DNA from: an uncultured bacterium
Lineage (GTDB): Bacteria > Pseudomonadota > Gammaproteobacteria > Burkholderiales > Burkholderiaceae_C
NCBI GenBank assembly: GCA_903928495.1
Contig: CAIYQZ010000034.1
Span: forward strand, 100,603 to 164,602
Direction: 5' to 3'
DNA: 64,000 bases
Position 1 is the first letter of the stretch. Each line of letters starts with the position of its first letter. The notes beneath the pieces were generated by a model, which ran no database searches, was not told the DNA's origin, and saw only the letters and a list, made by a program, of their open reading frames with translations. Positions 29,485 to 37,870 of this stretch are shown piece after piece. A program made the position numbers and the translations under genes.

Positions 29485-29835
29485 ATGGCCCTTCCCTGGC
29501 TCACCCTCATCAAGGCCGTTCCCTGGGCCGACGTGATCGAACACGCGCCGACCGTTCTCAGCGGGGCCCAAAAGCTGTGGCAACGCTTGCCGGGCCGGGG
29601 GCAGGCTGCGCCTTCGGCTGTGCCTGTTGCCACACCCGCCGTGGCAGATGCGGGGCAAAGCCTGTCTGCTCAGGTAGCCGAATTGCGTGCCAGCGTGGTG
29701 GCTGCCGAGCAGCAACTGCAGGAATTGCAGGCCCGCATGCTGGCGCAAATTGAGGCGCACCGCCGTGCCCTGCGCTGGGTGGCGGGCGTGGCGGCTGTGG
29801 CGTTGGTGGTGGCGCTGGGTGTGCTGCTGCGCTGA
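29485..29835 (+). CDS. hypothetical coiled-coil protein with C-terminal membrane anchor
   Basis: 116 residues, no family recognised. The N-terminal part is amphipathic, an Ala/Pro linker follows (about 40-60), then a coiled coil (QVAELRASVVAAEQQLQELQ) and a single C-terminal transmembrane helix (VAGVAAVALVVALGVLLR). This topology suggests a tail-anchored protein with its helical domain in the cytoplasm. Starts 28 bp after the Bug gene in the same direction. Coding potential is supported by composition and length, function unknown. Confidence 0.65.
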   Translation: MALPWLTLIKAVPWADVIEHAPTVLSGAQKLWQRLPGRGQAAPSAVPVATPAVADAGQSLSAQVAELRASVVAAEQQLQELQARMLAQIEAHRRALRWVAGVAAVALVVALGVLLR

Positions 29836-29865
29836 ACCGCCTGATACCTGGCGCGGCTCAGTGCG

Positions 29866-30750
29866 TCAGAGGTCGGTGCGCAGCTGCCACAGCTCGGGGA
29901 ACAGCACCACGTCGAGCATTTTGCGCAGGTAGCTCACGCCGCCCGTGCCACCGCTGCCGCGTTTGAAGCCGATCACCCGCTCCACCGTGGTCACGTGCCT
30001 GAAGCGCCACAGGCGGAAGGCGTCTTCCAGATCGGTCAGTTTTTCACCCAATTGGTACAGGTTCCAGTGCGTCTGTGGGTCGCGGTACACCGCCAGCCAG
30101 GCGTCTTTCACCGCGTCGCTGGCGGGGTAGGGCTGGGTCCAGTCTCGCAGCAGGTGGCTGGCAGGCACGGGCAGGCCGTGGCGGGCCAGCAGCTGCAGGC
30201 TCAGGTCGTACAGCGACGGGGTCTCGAATGCGGCCTGCACGGGGGCCAGCAGGTCGGGTCGGTGGGCGTGGGGTTTCAGCATGGCGGCGTTTTTGTTGCC
30301 CAGGCTGAACTCGATGCAGCGGTACTGATAGCTCTGAAACCCGCTGGAGTTGTCCAGGTAGGGCCGGATGGCGCTGTACTCGGGCGGCGTCATGGTGGCC
30401 AGCACATCCCAGGCGTGCACCAGTTGTTCCATGATTTTGCTCACCCGCGCCAGCATTTTGAAGGTGGGCTGCAGGTCGTCATGGGCCAGGTGCTGCATGG
30501 CAGCACTCAGCTCGTGCAACAGCAGCTTCATCCACAACTCGCTGGTCTGGTGCTGCACGATGAACAGCATCTCGTTGTGGTTGGGGCTGAGCGGTTTCTG
30601 TGCGTTGAGGATGCCGTCGAGCTGCAAATAGTCGCCGTAGCTCATGCTGCGGCTGAAGTCGAGTTGGGCTTTTTCTGCGTGAACGATGGATTCGGGCTGC
30701 GACGCTGCCGCCGCAGCAGCCGACGGGGTGTGGTGTGGGCACATGGGCAA
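29866..30750 (-). CDS. kynA: tryptophan 2,3-dioxygenase
   Basis: Haem enzyme that opens tryptophan to N-formylkynurenine using O2. 294 residues; family blocks [27 protein letters not shown] and the C-terminal [17 protein letters not shown] are present. Last gene of the kynB-kynU-kynA operon, starting 3 bp after the kynU stop. Confidence 0.97.
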   Translation of the reverse strand: MPMCPHHTPSAAAAAASQPESIVHAEKAQLDFSRSMSYGDYLQLDGILNAQKPLSPNHNEMLFIVQHQTSELWMKLLLHELSAAMQHLAHDDLQPTFKMLARVSKIMEQLVHAWDVLATMTPPEYSAIRPYLDNSSGFQSYQYRCIEFSLGNKNAAMLKPHAHRPDLLAPVQAAFETPSLYDLSLQLLARHGLPVPASHLLRDWTQPYPASDAVKDAWLAVYRDPQTHWNLYQLGEKLTDLEDAFRLWRFRHVTTVERVIGFKRGSGGTGGVSYLRKMLDVVLFPELWQLRTDL

Positions 30751-30753
30751 ACC

Positions 30754-32067
30754 TCAGGTCACGGCGTGTTTCTGGTTGAAGCGGGGCTGCTGCCATTCAG
30801 CTGTTTGCAGCACCTGCAGCAGGTGGTCGGCGGCGTGCCACACGTCTTCGTAGCCCAGATACATCGGCGTGAAGCCGAAGCGCAGGATGTCGGGGTGGCG
30901 GGTGTCGCCCGCACGGAAGTCGCCCACCACGCCACGTGCGATCAGTGCCTGCACGATGGCGTAGGCCCCCGTGCCCACGGTGGCTCCGGCTGCGTCGGTT
31001 CTGCTCAAACACACCTGTGAGCCTCTGGCCTCGTGGTCACGCGGTGTCACCAGCCCCAGGCCATGCCCGGCGCAGCGCTGTTCCACCAGTGCAATGAACA
31101 GGTCGGTCAGTGCCAGGCTTTTGGTGCGCAGCGCGGCCATGCCACCCAGCGGCTCGGCCGCCAGCAGGGTGTCCACACCACATTCCAGTGCCTTCAGGCT
31201 GAGGATGGGTTGCGTGCCGCACTGGTAGCGTGCGATGCCTGCGGCGGGACGGTAGTCGGGCGTGAATTCGAACGGGGCGGCGTGGCCCCACCAGCCTGAC
31301 AGCGGTTGCCAGAAGCGGTCCACATGGCGGGCGTTTGCCCATACGAACGCAGGTGCGCCGGGGCCACCGTTCAAGTACTTGTAGCCGCAGCCCACGGCAA
31401 AGTCGGCTGCCGAACCATTCAGGTCCACCGGCACCGCCCCGGCGCTGTGGGCCAGATCCCACACGGTTAGGGACCCGGCGGCGTGGGCGGCAGCAGTGAT
31501 GGCAGCCATGTTGTGCATGGCCCCGGTGCGGTAGTTGACGTGCGTGAGCATCAGCACGGCCACGTCGGGGGCCAATTCGGCCAGCACCTTGGGCTGGCTG
31601 CCGTCGTTGTCCATCAGGCGCAGGGTGTAGCCGCGCTCTTTGCACAGGGCTTCGGCAATGTAGAGGTCGGTCGGGAAGTTGCTGCGTTCGCTCAGCACCA
31701 CCTTGCGGCCGGGTGCGTCAAGTGCTGCGATGTTCAGAGCGGCACTCAGCACCTTGAACAGGTTGACCGATGTGCTGTCGGTGGCCACCACTTCGCCAGG
31801 AGCCGCGCCAATGAGGCGGGCAATTTTGTCGCCCACTTTCTGCGGCAGGGCAAACCAGCCGGCCTTGTTCCAGCTCTGGATGAGGTCGCGGCCCCATTCG
31901 GCGGTCACGGCCTCGGCCACGCGGGCGGGGGCGGTGCGGGGCATCACGCCCAGCGAATTGCCGTCCAGGTAAATGGTGCCTGCGGGCAGGTCGTACAGGA
32001 GGCGCAGCTCAAGCAGCGGGTCGGCAGCATCGAGGGCCTGGCAGTCGGTCAAGGTGATCGTGTTCAT
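30754..32067 (-). CDS. kynU: kynureninase
   Basis: PLP enzyme that splits kynurenine to anthranilate and alanine. 437 residues with the PLP lysine in GCGYKYLNGGPGAPAF, the substrate region LTHVNYRTGAMH, and the family opening YLDGNSLGVMP. Middle gene of kynBUA; a dispersed repeat lies immediately upstream of its start and its ribosome site must lie inside that repeat. Confidence 0.97.
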   Translation of the reverse strand: MNTITLTDCQALDAADPLLELRLLYDLPAGTIYLDGNSLGVMPRTAPARVAEAVTAEWGRDLIQSWNKAGWFALPQKVGDKIARLIGAAPGEVVATDSTSVNLFKVLSAALNIAALDAPGRKVVLSERSNFPTDLYIAEALCKERGYTLRLMDNDGSQPKVLAELAPDVAVLMLTHVNYRTGAMHNMAAITAAAHAAGSLTVWDLAHSAGAVPVDLNGSAADFAVGCGYKYLNGGPGAPAFVWANARHVDRFWQPLSGWWGHAAPFEFTPDYRPAAGIARYQCGTQPILSLKALECGVDTLLAAEPLGGMAALRTKSLALTDLFIALVEQRCAGHGLGLVTPRDHEARGSQVCLSRTDAAGATVGTGAYAIVQALIARGVVGDFRAGDTRHPDILRFGFTPMYLGYEDVWHAADHLLQVLQTAEWQQPRFNQKHAVT

Positions 32068-32125
32068 AAAAGTAGCAAAGAATGAGATGGATAAAGCGGT
32101 AGGGCCTATTTTTGCTTGAAATTCA
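32067..32125 (+). repeat. dispersed ~55-bp repeat, copy 4 (kynB-kynU spacer)
   Basis: Starts AAAAGTAGCAAAG, has the core ATAAAGCGGTAGGGCC and ends TTGCTTGAAATTCA. The final TCA is the complement of the kynB stop codon, as at leuD (copy 1). It occupies the complete kynB-kynU gap. Confidence 0.75.
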
Positions 32126-32791
32126 ACTGGACAGGGCGCGCAGCACGGCGCGCACCGGGCTGGCGTCGGCGGTGGTGAGCTTCAGGGGCAGGGCGATCAG
32201 CTCGTAGTCGCCTTCGGGCACGTCATCGAGCACCAGGTTTTCCAGCACGCGCAGGCACCGGCGGCGAATCACTTGGTGGCTGTCCAGCGTTTTGCTGTCG
32301 GCGGGGTCGATGCTGGCGGTGTCAATGCCCACCAGCAACACGCCCCGGTCGGCCAGCAGTTCCACCGTTTCGGGGGCAAAGGCACTCAAATGCCCGTCCC
32401 ATTCGCGTTGCGGCATGTGCTGGTAAGTGCGCACGAGCACACGGGGGGGCAGGCGGCTGGATGGTTCACCCAGCGCGTGGGCCAGGTGGTGGGGCATGAC
32501 CAATGGGCCGGGCGCAATGGCGTGGATGACGCGGCAGGGGCCCAGAAACGGCGTCAGGTCCAGCGCGCCCACGGCCAGGCCTTTGGGGTCGTAGTGCAGC
32601 GGGGCGTCGGCGTGTGCGCCGAGGTGGGGCGACAGGGTGATGGCGCTCACGTTCACCGGGCAACCTGGGCCAAGCGTGGCCACCCAGTTCTGGCTGTAGG
32701 CCGTGTCGCCAGGAAAGGCGGGGGTGAGGGCATCCACCGGGGGCGAGATGTCCCACAGGGCGGGGCGGGTTCGGTCGGCTGAGTGGGTCAT
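32123..32791 (-). CDS. kynB: arylformamidase (kynurenine formamidase)
   Basis: Hydrolyses N-formylkynurenine to kynurenine and formate. 222 residues of the metal-dependent KynB (cyclase-like) family: N-terminus LWDISPPVDALTPAFPGD and the Zn motif HLGAHADAPLHY. The ATG at 32791 gives the family N-terminus; the longer open frame to 33082 runs through the intergenic region facing feoA. First gene of the operon, 203 bp from the divergent feoA start. Confidence 0.95.
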   Translation of the reverse strand: MTHSADRTRPALWDISPPVDALTPAFPGDTAYSQNWVATLGPGCPVNVSAITLSPHLGAHADAPLHYDPKGLAVGALDLTPFLGPCRVIHAIAPGPLVMPHHLAHALGEPSSRLPPRVLVRTYQHMPQREWDGHLSAFAPETVELLADRGVLLVGIDTASIDPADSKTLDSHQVIRRRCLRVLENLVLDDVPEGDYELIALPLKLTTADASPVRAVLRALSS

Positions 32792-32884
32792 GGGCGGCGA
32801 AGTTAGCACCGGGAAAAACCGCGCGGTGTCGGTTGTCTGCAACAGTGTGCAAAAACCCTTCTGTGTGCACCCGGTGACATGCGT

Positions 32885-32898
32885 TTGACCCTGATCAA
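32885..32898. promoter_or_regulatory. FNR/Anr-like box between kynB and feoA
   Basis: TTGAC-CCTG-ATCAA matches the FNR consensus TTGAT-N4-ATCAA at 9 of 10 positions. It is centred almost exactly midway (about 100 bp) between the divergent kynB and feoA starts. Activation of feoAB under low oxygen would fit known biology; repression of the O2-requiring kyn operon is another option. Inference from sequence only. Confidence 0.6.
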
Positions 32899-32918
32899 GG
32901 GCGAGGCAGATTGGCAAA

Positions 32919-32933
32919 TGGGAATTACTTTCA
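32919..32933. promoter_or_regulatory. possible Fur box upstream of feoA
   Basis: TGGGAAT-T-ACTTTCA fits the 7-1-7 Fur pattern (TGATAAT-N-ATTATCA) at 10 of 14 positions and lies where an FNR-dependent -10 region would fall. Weak match, supported only by location in front of feoA. Confidence 0.35.
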
Positions 32934-32993
32934 TTGGCTAGACTCCCCGCTCCCTTTGCTGTTGCCCACGGCTGTTCCCCGTTACCTGCTGAC

Positions 32994-33308
32994 ATGAGCG
33001 CGCCCACACCACTTTCGACCAAACCCTTTGCAGCCGCGCCGCTGGCGCTGTCGCAAGGCCTGGACACGTGGCCGCTGCACACCGATGCCTGGGTGACGGG
33101 GTTTCAAACACCGGCCAATGCCGACGAGGAACACACCTTGTTGCGCCTGCTGGAGATCGGATTTCTGCCAGGCGAGCCGGTTCGTCTGATGGCCTGCGGC
33201 CCCACCGGGCGCGACCCCTTGGCCGTGCGCGTGGGCCAGAGCACGTTTGCCCTGCGGCGGCACGAGGCCGCACTGGTGCAGGTGACCGCGCAGCAGGCGT
33301 TGGCATGA
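32994..33308 (+). CDS. feoA: ferrous iron transport protein A
   Basis: Small SH3-like cytoplasmic partner of FeoB, 104 residues from the ATG at 32994 (an upstream in-frame ATG at 32934 would add 20 residues and sit on the possible promoter). The core has the FeoA pattern LLRLLEIGFLPGEPVRLMA and VRVGQSTFALRRHEAALVQV. Its stop overlaps the feoB start as ATGA. Confidence 0.92.
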   Translation: MSAPTPLSTKPFAAAPLALSQGLDTWPLHTDAWVTGFQTPANADEEHTLLRLLEIGFLPGEPVRLMACGPTGRDPLAVRVGQSTFALRRHEAALVQVTAQQALA

Positions 33309-35206
33309 CCACACTTCACGCTGCGTCTCCCATGTCCGCCCCCCTGCGGGTGGCCCTGCTGGGCAACCCCAATTGCGGCAAAACCGCACTGTTCAATCTG
33401 CTGACCGGCAGCCGCCAGAAGGTGGCCAACTACGCAGGCGTGACGGTGGAGCGCAAAGAAGGCCTGCTGCTGACCCCCAGCGGGCGGCGCGTTCAGGTGC
33501 TTGACCTGCCCGGGGCCTACAGCCTGAACCCGCTGAGCCAAGATGAAGCCGTCACCCGCGATGTGGTCACCGGTGCCCGTGCAGGCGACCCCCGGCCCGA
33601 CTGGCTGGTGTGTGTGGCCGATGCCACCAACCTGCGCCTGAACCTGCGCCTGGTGCTGGAGGCCAAAGCGCTGGGTTTGCCCATGGTGCTGGTCCTGAAC
33701 ATGATGGACATGGTGCAGCGCCAAGGCATGCACATCGACGTGCCCGCTTTGTCGACCGAGCTGGGCCTGCCCGTGGTGGCGGCCGTGAGCGTGCAGGCCC
33801 ACGGCGCGGCCGATGTGGTGGCGTTCATCGATGGCATCGACCCCAGCGCATCCCCCCCGACCGCATCGGCAATGGCCTGGCAAGCACCCAGCCTGCAAGA
33901 GGTCATGGCCACGCAGCACGAGGTGCGCCGCATCCTGGCGGCAGTGCAGACGCAGCCTGCCAACAGCCTGCGCCTGGGCGATGCCATTGACCGGGTGGTG
34001 CTGCACCCTCTGTGGGGCATGTTGTTGCTGGCGGCCACGCTGTTTTTGATGTTTCAGGCCGTGTTTACCTGGGCAGCGTGGCCCATGGAAGGCATCAAAG
34101 CCCTCATGGAATGGGCCAGCGAGGGGTTGGGCGCACAGTTGGCCGAAGGACCCTTGCGCAGCCTGCTGCTGGATGGCCTGCTGGCCGGGGTGGGCGGTGT
34201 GCTGGTGTTTCTGCCGCAGATCCTGATCCTGTTTCTCTTCATTCTGGCGCTGGAGGATTCGGGCTATTTGCCCCGCGCGGCGTTTCTGCTGGACCGGGTG
34301 ATGGGCACGGTGGGCCTGTCGGGCCGTTCGTTCATTCCCTTGCTGTCGAGTTTTGCCTGTGCGGTGCCGGGCATCATGGCCACGCGCACCATCACCCACT
34401 GGCGCGACCGCTGGCTGACCATTCTGGTGGCCCCGCTGATGACCTGCTCGGCCCGGCTGCCGGTCTACGCGCTGCTGATCGGGGCCTTCATTCCCGACAG
34501 GACCGTCGGGGGCTGGTTCAACCTGCAGGGACTGGTGCTGTTTGCGCTGTATGTGGCCGGCATTGCCGGAGCCATGGCTGTGGCCGGTGTCATCAAGGTC
34601 TGGCGCGGACACGCACGGCCCACCCCGCTGCTGATGGAATTGCCCGCCTACCGCTGGCCCAGCCCTCGCAGCCTGGCGCGTGGCCTGTGGGAGCGTGCGG
34701 TGATTTTTGTGAAGCGGGTGGGCACCATCATCCTGTCCCTCATGGTGTTGCTGTGGTTTCTGTCCAGCTTCCCAGGTGCACCCGATGGGGCCACCGGGCC
34801 TGCAATCCAGTACAGCCTGGCGGGCCAGTTGGGCATCTGGCTGCAACCGCTGTTTGCGCCGCTGGGCTTCAACTGGCAGATTGTGGTGGCACTGGTGCCA
34901 GGCATGGCAGCACGCGAGGTGGCCGTGGGGGCCTTGGGCACGGTGTATGCGCTGTCGGCCACGGGCGAGGGCGTGGCCGACCAACTGGGACCGCTGATTG
35001 CGCATGACTGGTCGCTGCCCACGGCGCTCTCGCTGTTGGCCTGGTTTGTGTTTGCGCCACAGTGCATTGCCACCCTTGCGGCCGTGCGGCGCGAGGCAGG
35101 CGGCTGGATGCCGGCTCTGGGGTTGGCGGCCTACCTGTTTGCGCTGGCCTACGCTGCGTCATGGCTCACGTACCGCGTGGCCGTGCTGGTGTGGGGTGGC
35201 GCATGA
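33305..35206 (+). CDS. feoB: ferrous iron transport protein B
   Basis: Inner-membrane Fe2+ transporter with an N-terminal G domain. 633 residues, shorter than the ~770 of E. coli FeoB but usual for betaproteobacteria. G1 LLGNPNCGKTALFN (about 18-31), G2 region NYAGVTVERKEG, G3 LDLPGAYSLNP, G4 NMMD. The membrane part has the Gate motifs PLLSSFACAVPGIMATR and LMTCSARLPVYALLIGAF. Coupled to feoA and to the following small gene by 4-bp overlaps. Confidence 0.96.
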   Translation: MTTLHAASPMSAPLRVALLGNPNCGKTALFNLLTGSRQKVANYAGVTVERKEGLLLTPSGRRVQVLDLPGAYSLNPLSQDEAVTRDVVTGARAGDPRPDWLVCVADATNLRLNLRLVLEAKALGLPMVLVLNMMDMVQRQGMHIDVPALSTELGLPVVAAVSVQAHGAADVVAFIDGIDPSASPPTASAMAWQAPSLQEVMATQHEVRRILAAVQTQPANSLRLGDAIDRVVLHPLWGMLLLAATLFLMFQAVFTWAAWPMEGIKALMEWASEGLGAQLAEGPLRSLLLDGLLAGVGGVLVFLPQILILFLFILALEDSGYLPRAAFLLDRVMGTVGLSGRSFIPLLSSFACAVPGIMATRTITHWRDRWLTILVAPLMTCSARLPVYALLIGAFIPDRTVGGWFNLQGLVLFALYVAGIAGAMAVAGVIKVWRGHARPTPLLMELPAYRWPSPRSLARGLWERAVIFVKRVGTIILSLMVLLWFLSSFPGAPDGATGPAIQYSLAGQLGIWLQPLFAPLGFNWQIVVALVPGMAAREVAVGALGTVYALSATGEGVADQLGPLIAHDWSLPTALSLLAWFVFAPQCIATLAAVRREAGGWMPALGLAAYLFALAYAASWLTYRVAVLVWGGA

Positions 35207-35439
35207 GCGCGCAGCACGTGGTGGTGGGCTTGTGTGTGCTGGCGGCGCTGGCCTATGCTGTGTTCAGGCTGGTGGCCTTGTGGCGGCGCATCCGAAACGG
35301 CGCCTCCGCTTGCGGGTCATGCCCGGCATCGGTGTGCTCTGGTGCCTCTGGTTGCGCCGGGCGGGGGCAGGAGCCTTCGGCCTTGCCACCGGGTCAATCC
35401 CCCGTCAGGTTTGTTCGCCAAGATAAGGGTAATCCCTAA
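35203..35439 (+). CDS. FeoB-associated Cys-rich small membrane protein
   Basis: 78 residues: one N-terminal transmembrane helix (VVVGLCVLAALAYAVFRLVAL), basic WRRIRNG, then a cysteine cluster CGSCPASVCSGASGC. This matches the FeoB-associated Cys-rich membrane protein family. The ATG overlaps the feoB stop (ATGA). Cysteines may handle iron or an Fe-S cluster near FeoB (inference). The C-terminal tail is not recognised. Confidence 0.8.
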   Translation: MSAQHVVVGLCVLAALAYAVFRLVALWRRIRNGASACGSCPASVCSGASGCAGRGQEPSALPPGQSPVRFVRQDKGNP

Positions 35440-35465
35440 TTTTTGCCCATCAGGAGGCGGATGCG

Positions 35466-35699
35466 ATGTCCACGTTGTACACGGCGGTAGCGAGTGTGGT
35501 GTTGACGGCCCTGGTGGCCACGATCTGGCTGGCGGTGTCCCGTGCGCGCCGGGTGTGGGCCATGCAACAGGGCGCTTCCGCTCCCGCTGCTGGGGCCAAG
35601 GCCTGTGCAGGCGCGTCATGCGGTGGGTGTGCATCAGAGGCCACCGCAGGGTGCTCCGTGGTGTCAGTCCACAAGCCGGTACGCCAGCACCTTCAGTGA
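35466..35699 (+). CDS. second Cys-rich single-pass membrane protein after feoB
   Basis: 77 residues with the same layout as its neighbour: transmembrane helix (VASVVLTALVATIWLAVS), basic turn ARRVW, then cysteines in KACAGASCGGC and ATAGC. Strong ribosome site AGGAGG at 35452-35457, 8 bases before the ATG, supports translation. It starts 26 bp after the first Cys-rich gene. Its last 36 bp overlap the convergent methyltransferase gene. Either a diverged duplicate or an independent thiol-rich protein. Confidence 0.68.
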   Translation: MSTLYTAVASVVLTALVATIWLAVSRARRVWAMQQGASAPAAGAKACAGASCGGCASEATAGCSVVSVHKPVRQHLQ

Positions 35700-36605
35700 C
35701 CGGTCTGCCGACACGTCGGCAAAATCGGCGGGGTTGGCCAGGCGCTGCTGAAACACCAGTTCGGGCGCCAGGGCTTGCATCTGGTCCTGCAAGAACGCCA
35801 CGCCCAACTCGGGTGCGTTCAGACACAGCAGTGCATGGCCGCCCGGGGCCAGCAGGTCGGGCAGGCGGCGCATGAGCCGCGCATAGTCTTTGGTCGCCAC
35901 GAAACTGCCCTTCTGGTGGCTCGGTGGGTCGACTATCACCAGCCCGTAGGGTCCGCTGCGGGTGATCTTTCCCCAGGTGCTGAAAATGTCGTGCGCCAGA
36001 AATCGCGCGCCGGCCTGCAGTCCGTTCAGAGCGTGGTTGTGCTGCCCAATGCCGATGGCACCGTGGCTCATGTCCACGTTCAGGACAGACGCTGCCCCGC
36101 CCTGGAGCGCCGCAACGGAAAACGCGCAGGTGTAGGCAAACAGGTTGAGCACTTTCAGCCCAGGGTTATCAGTGGCGTGCTCGCGCACCCAGCGGCGGCC
36201 CTCGGCCATGTCCAGAAAGAGTCCATGGTTCTGCCCGCGCAACACATGCACCGCATAGCGTGCACCGGCTTCGGTCACCACATGGGGGTCTGGCACAGCC
36301 CCTGCCATCAAACGTGTGTCAGCATGACCGTGGGGCAGGCTGCTGTGGCGACACTGGTACACCCAGTTCAGTGGTTGCCCGGGTGCGAGTTTGCCCCACT
36401 GGTCTGTCAGGGCCGCATGGATGAGTGCCAGTTCTGCATCGTCCGCAGGTTTGAAACTCGTCAGCACCCAGACGGGTGCAAAAAAGTCCAACGTCCATTG
36501 CTCGCAGCCGGGATACAGCCCTCCGCGCCCATGAAACACGCGGCAGGCATCACCTGAGGGGGCAGACCGTTGAATAGCGTCCAGGAGTGCTTGCATTCGG
36601 TACAT
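35664..36605 (-). CDS. class I SAM-dependent methyltransferase, RlmI/RlmK-like
   Basis: 313 residues. SAM-binding motif I in LKVLNLFAYTCAFSVAAL, and the active-site NPPY-type motif appears as IVDPPSHQKGSF. This order resembles 23S rRNA m5C/m2G methyltransferases (RlmI, RlmK/L C-terminal domain) and lacks the PUA domain, so the target is uncertain. Directly abuts the YkgJ-like gene upstream (adjacent nucleotides), so they are probably co-transcribed. Confidence 0.85.
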   Translation of the reverse strand: MYRMQALLDAIQRSAPSGDACRVFHGRGGLYPGCEQWTLDFFAPVWVLTSFKPADDAELALIHAALTDQWGKLAPGQPLNWVYQCRHSSLPHGHADTRLMAGAVPDPHVVTEAGARYAVHVLRGQNHGLFLDMAEGRRWVREHATDNPGLKVLNLFAYTCAFSVAALQGGAASVLNVDMSHGAIGIGQHNHALNGLQAGARFLAHDIFSTWGKITRSGPYGLVIVDPPSHQKGSFVATKDYARLMRRLPDLLAPGGHALLCLNAPELGVAFLQDQMQALAPELVFQQRLANPADFADVSADRSLKVLAYRLVD

Positions 36606-36908
36606 TCAAACGGGGGGCAGCCCGTGCGCGTGGCGTGCCCGCTGGCAGGCATCGCTGCCCTCGGCAAAGGCCCTGCACGGTGATGGCCGCTGCATATAAA
36701 TTCGACAGGCCACCTGCTCCCCCACACTGCCCTGCAATGCGGTGCAGCGGATGGGCATGTCTTCGGTACCCATCATTCGGCAGGTGTTCCCGTTGACCGC
36801 CATCACCAGTGCAGCCGGAACGTGGCTGCCCAACTCGTCCAGTTCGTACACCGGGAAATCAACGCGGAAGTGGGCGCAGCAGGCACCGCACGCCTGGCAA
36901 TGGCTCAC
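36606..36908 (-). CDS. YkgJ-family cysteine cluster protein
   Basis: 100 residues with the YkgJ-type zinc/iron cluster: CQACGACCAHF at the N-terminus, then an isolated Cys in GNTCRMMG, CTALQG, and PSPCRAFAEGSDAC. Family function is unknown in general; metal binding is inferred. Starts 20 bp after argF and touches the methyltransferase gene. Confidence 0.85.
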   Translation of the reverse strand: MSHCQACGACCAHFRVDFPVYELDELGSHVPAALVMAVNGNTCRMMGTEDMPIRCTALQGSVGEQVACRIYMQRPSPCRAFAEGSDACQRARHAHGLPPV

Positions 36909-36928
36909 AGGGGGTGGCTCGCCAGCTG

Positions 36929-37870
36929 TCAGGCCAACTGGCCCAGCAGCAGGTACTCCATGAGTGCCTTTTGCACGTGCATGCGGTTCTCAGCTTCGTC
37001 CCACACCACGCTTTGTGGTCCGTCGATCACGTCGGCGGTCACCTCTTCACCCCGGTGGGCCGGCAGGCAGTGCATGAACAGGGCGTCGGGTTGGGCCACG
37101 GCCATCATCTCGGCGTTGACGCACCAGTCGGCAAAGGCTGCGCGGCGCACCTCGTTTTCAGCCTCGTAGCCCATGCTGGTCCACACATCGGTGGTGACCA
37201 GGTGGGCACCACGGCAGGCGTCCAGCGGGTTGTCGAAAACTTTGTAGCATGAAGTGCTTGATATGCCTGCGGTGGAGGCATTCACTTCATAACCTCTGGG
37301 CGTGCTGATGTGCACGGTGAAGCCCAACAGCTCGGCGGCTTGCAGCCAGGTGTTGGCCATGTTGTTGCCGTCTCCCACCCACGCCACCACCTTGCCCTTC
37401 AGGGCATCCAGCGGCTGGCCGCTGGCGGCGGGGCGGTACTCCACCAGAGTGAACAGGTCGGCCAATATCTGGCAGGGGTGAAACTCGTTCGTCAGGCCGT
37501 TGATGACGGGCACGCGTGAGTGGGCAGCGAACCGTTCGATCTTGCTTTGCTCGTAGGTGCGGATCATCACCAGGTCCACCATGCGGCTGATGACCTTGGC
37601 GCTGTCTTCGATCGGTTCGGCTCGGCCCAGTTGGCTGTCGCCTGTGGTCAGGTGGACCACGCTGCCGCCCAGCTGGTACATACCTGCCTCGAAGCTCACG
37701 CGGGTGCGGGTGCTGGCTTTTTCGAAAATCATGGCCAGCGTGCGATCGGGGTCGGCAAACGGCTGGTGCTTCTCCACCGCCTTGAACTTGGCCTTGATGA
37801 ACGCTGCCCGGCCCAGCAGGTAGGCGTATTCATCGGCGGTCAGGTCTTTGAACTGCAGGTAATGCTTCAT
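36929..37870 (-). CDS. argF: ornithine carbamoyltransferase
   Basis: Ornithine plus carbamoyl phosphate to citrulline. 313 residues with the carbamoyl-phosphate motif EKASTRTRVSFEAG, the ornithine loop HCLPAHRGEEV and FHPCQILADL. The start overlaps the argD stop by 4 bp (ATGA). Second gene of argD-argF. Confidence 0.97.
   Translation of the reverse strand: MKHYLQFKDLTADEYAYLLGRAAFIKAKFKAVEKHQPFADPDRTLAMIFEKASTRTRVSFEAGMYQLGGSVVHLTTGDSQLGRAEPIEDSAKVISRMVDLVMIRTYEQSKIERFAAHSRVPVINGLTNEFHPCQILADLFTLVEYRPAASGQPLDALKGKVVAWVGDGNNMANTWLQAAELLGFTVHISTPRGYEVNASTAGISSTSCYKVFDNPLDACRGAHLVTTDVWTSMGYEAENEVRRAAFADWCVNAEMMAVAQPDALFMHCLPAHRGEEVTADVIDGPQSVVWDEAENRMHVQKALMEYLLLGQLA

Noticed and set aside
33104..35005. 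633-codon minus-strand ORF opposite feoB
   Set aside because: Antisense shadow; Gln/His-rich low-complexity translation.
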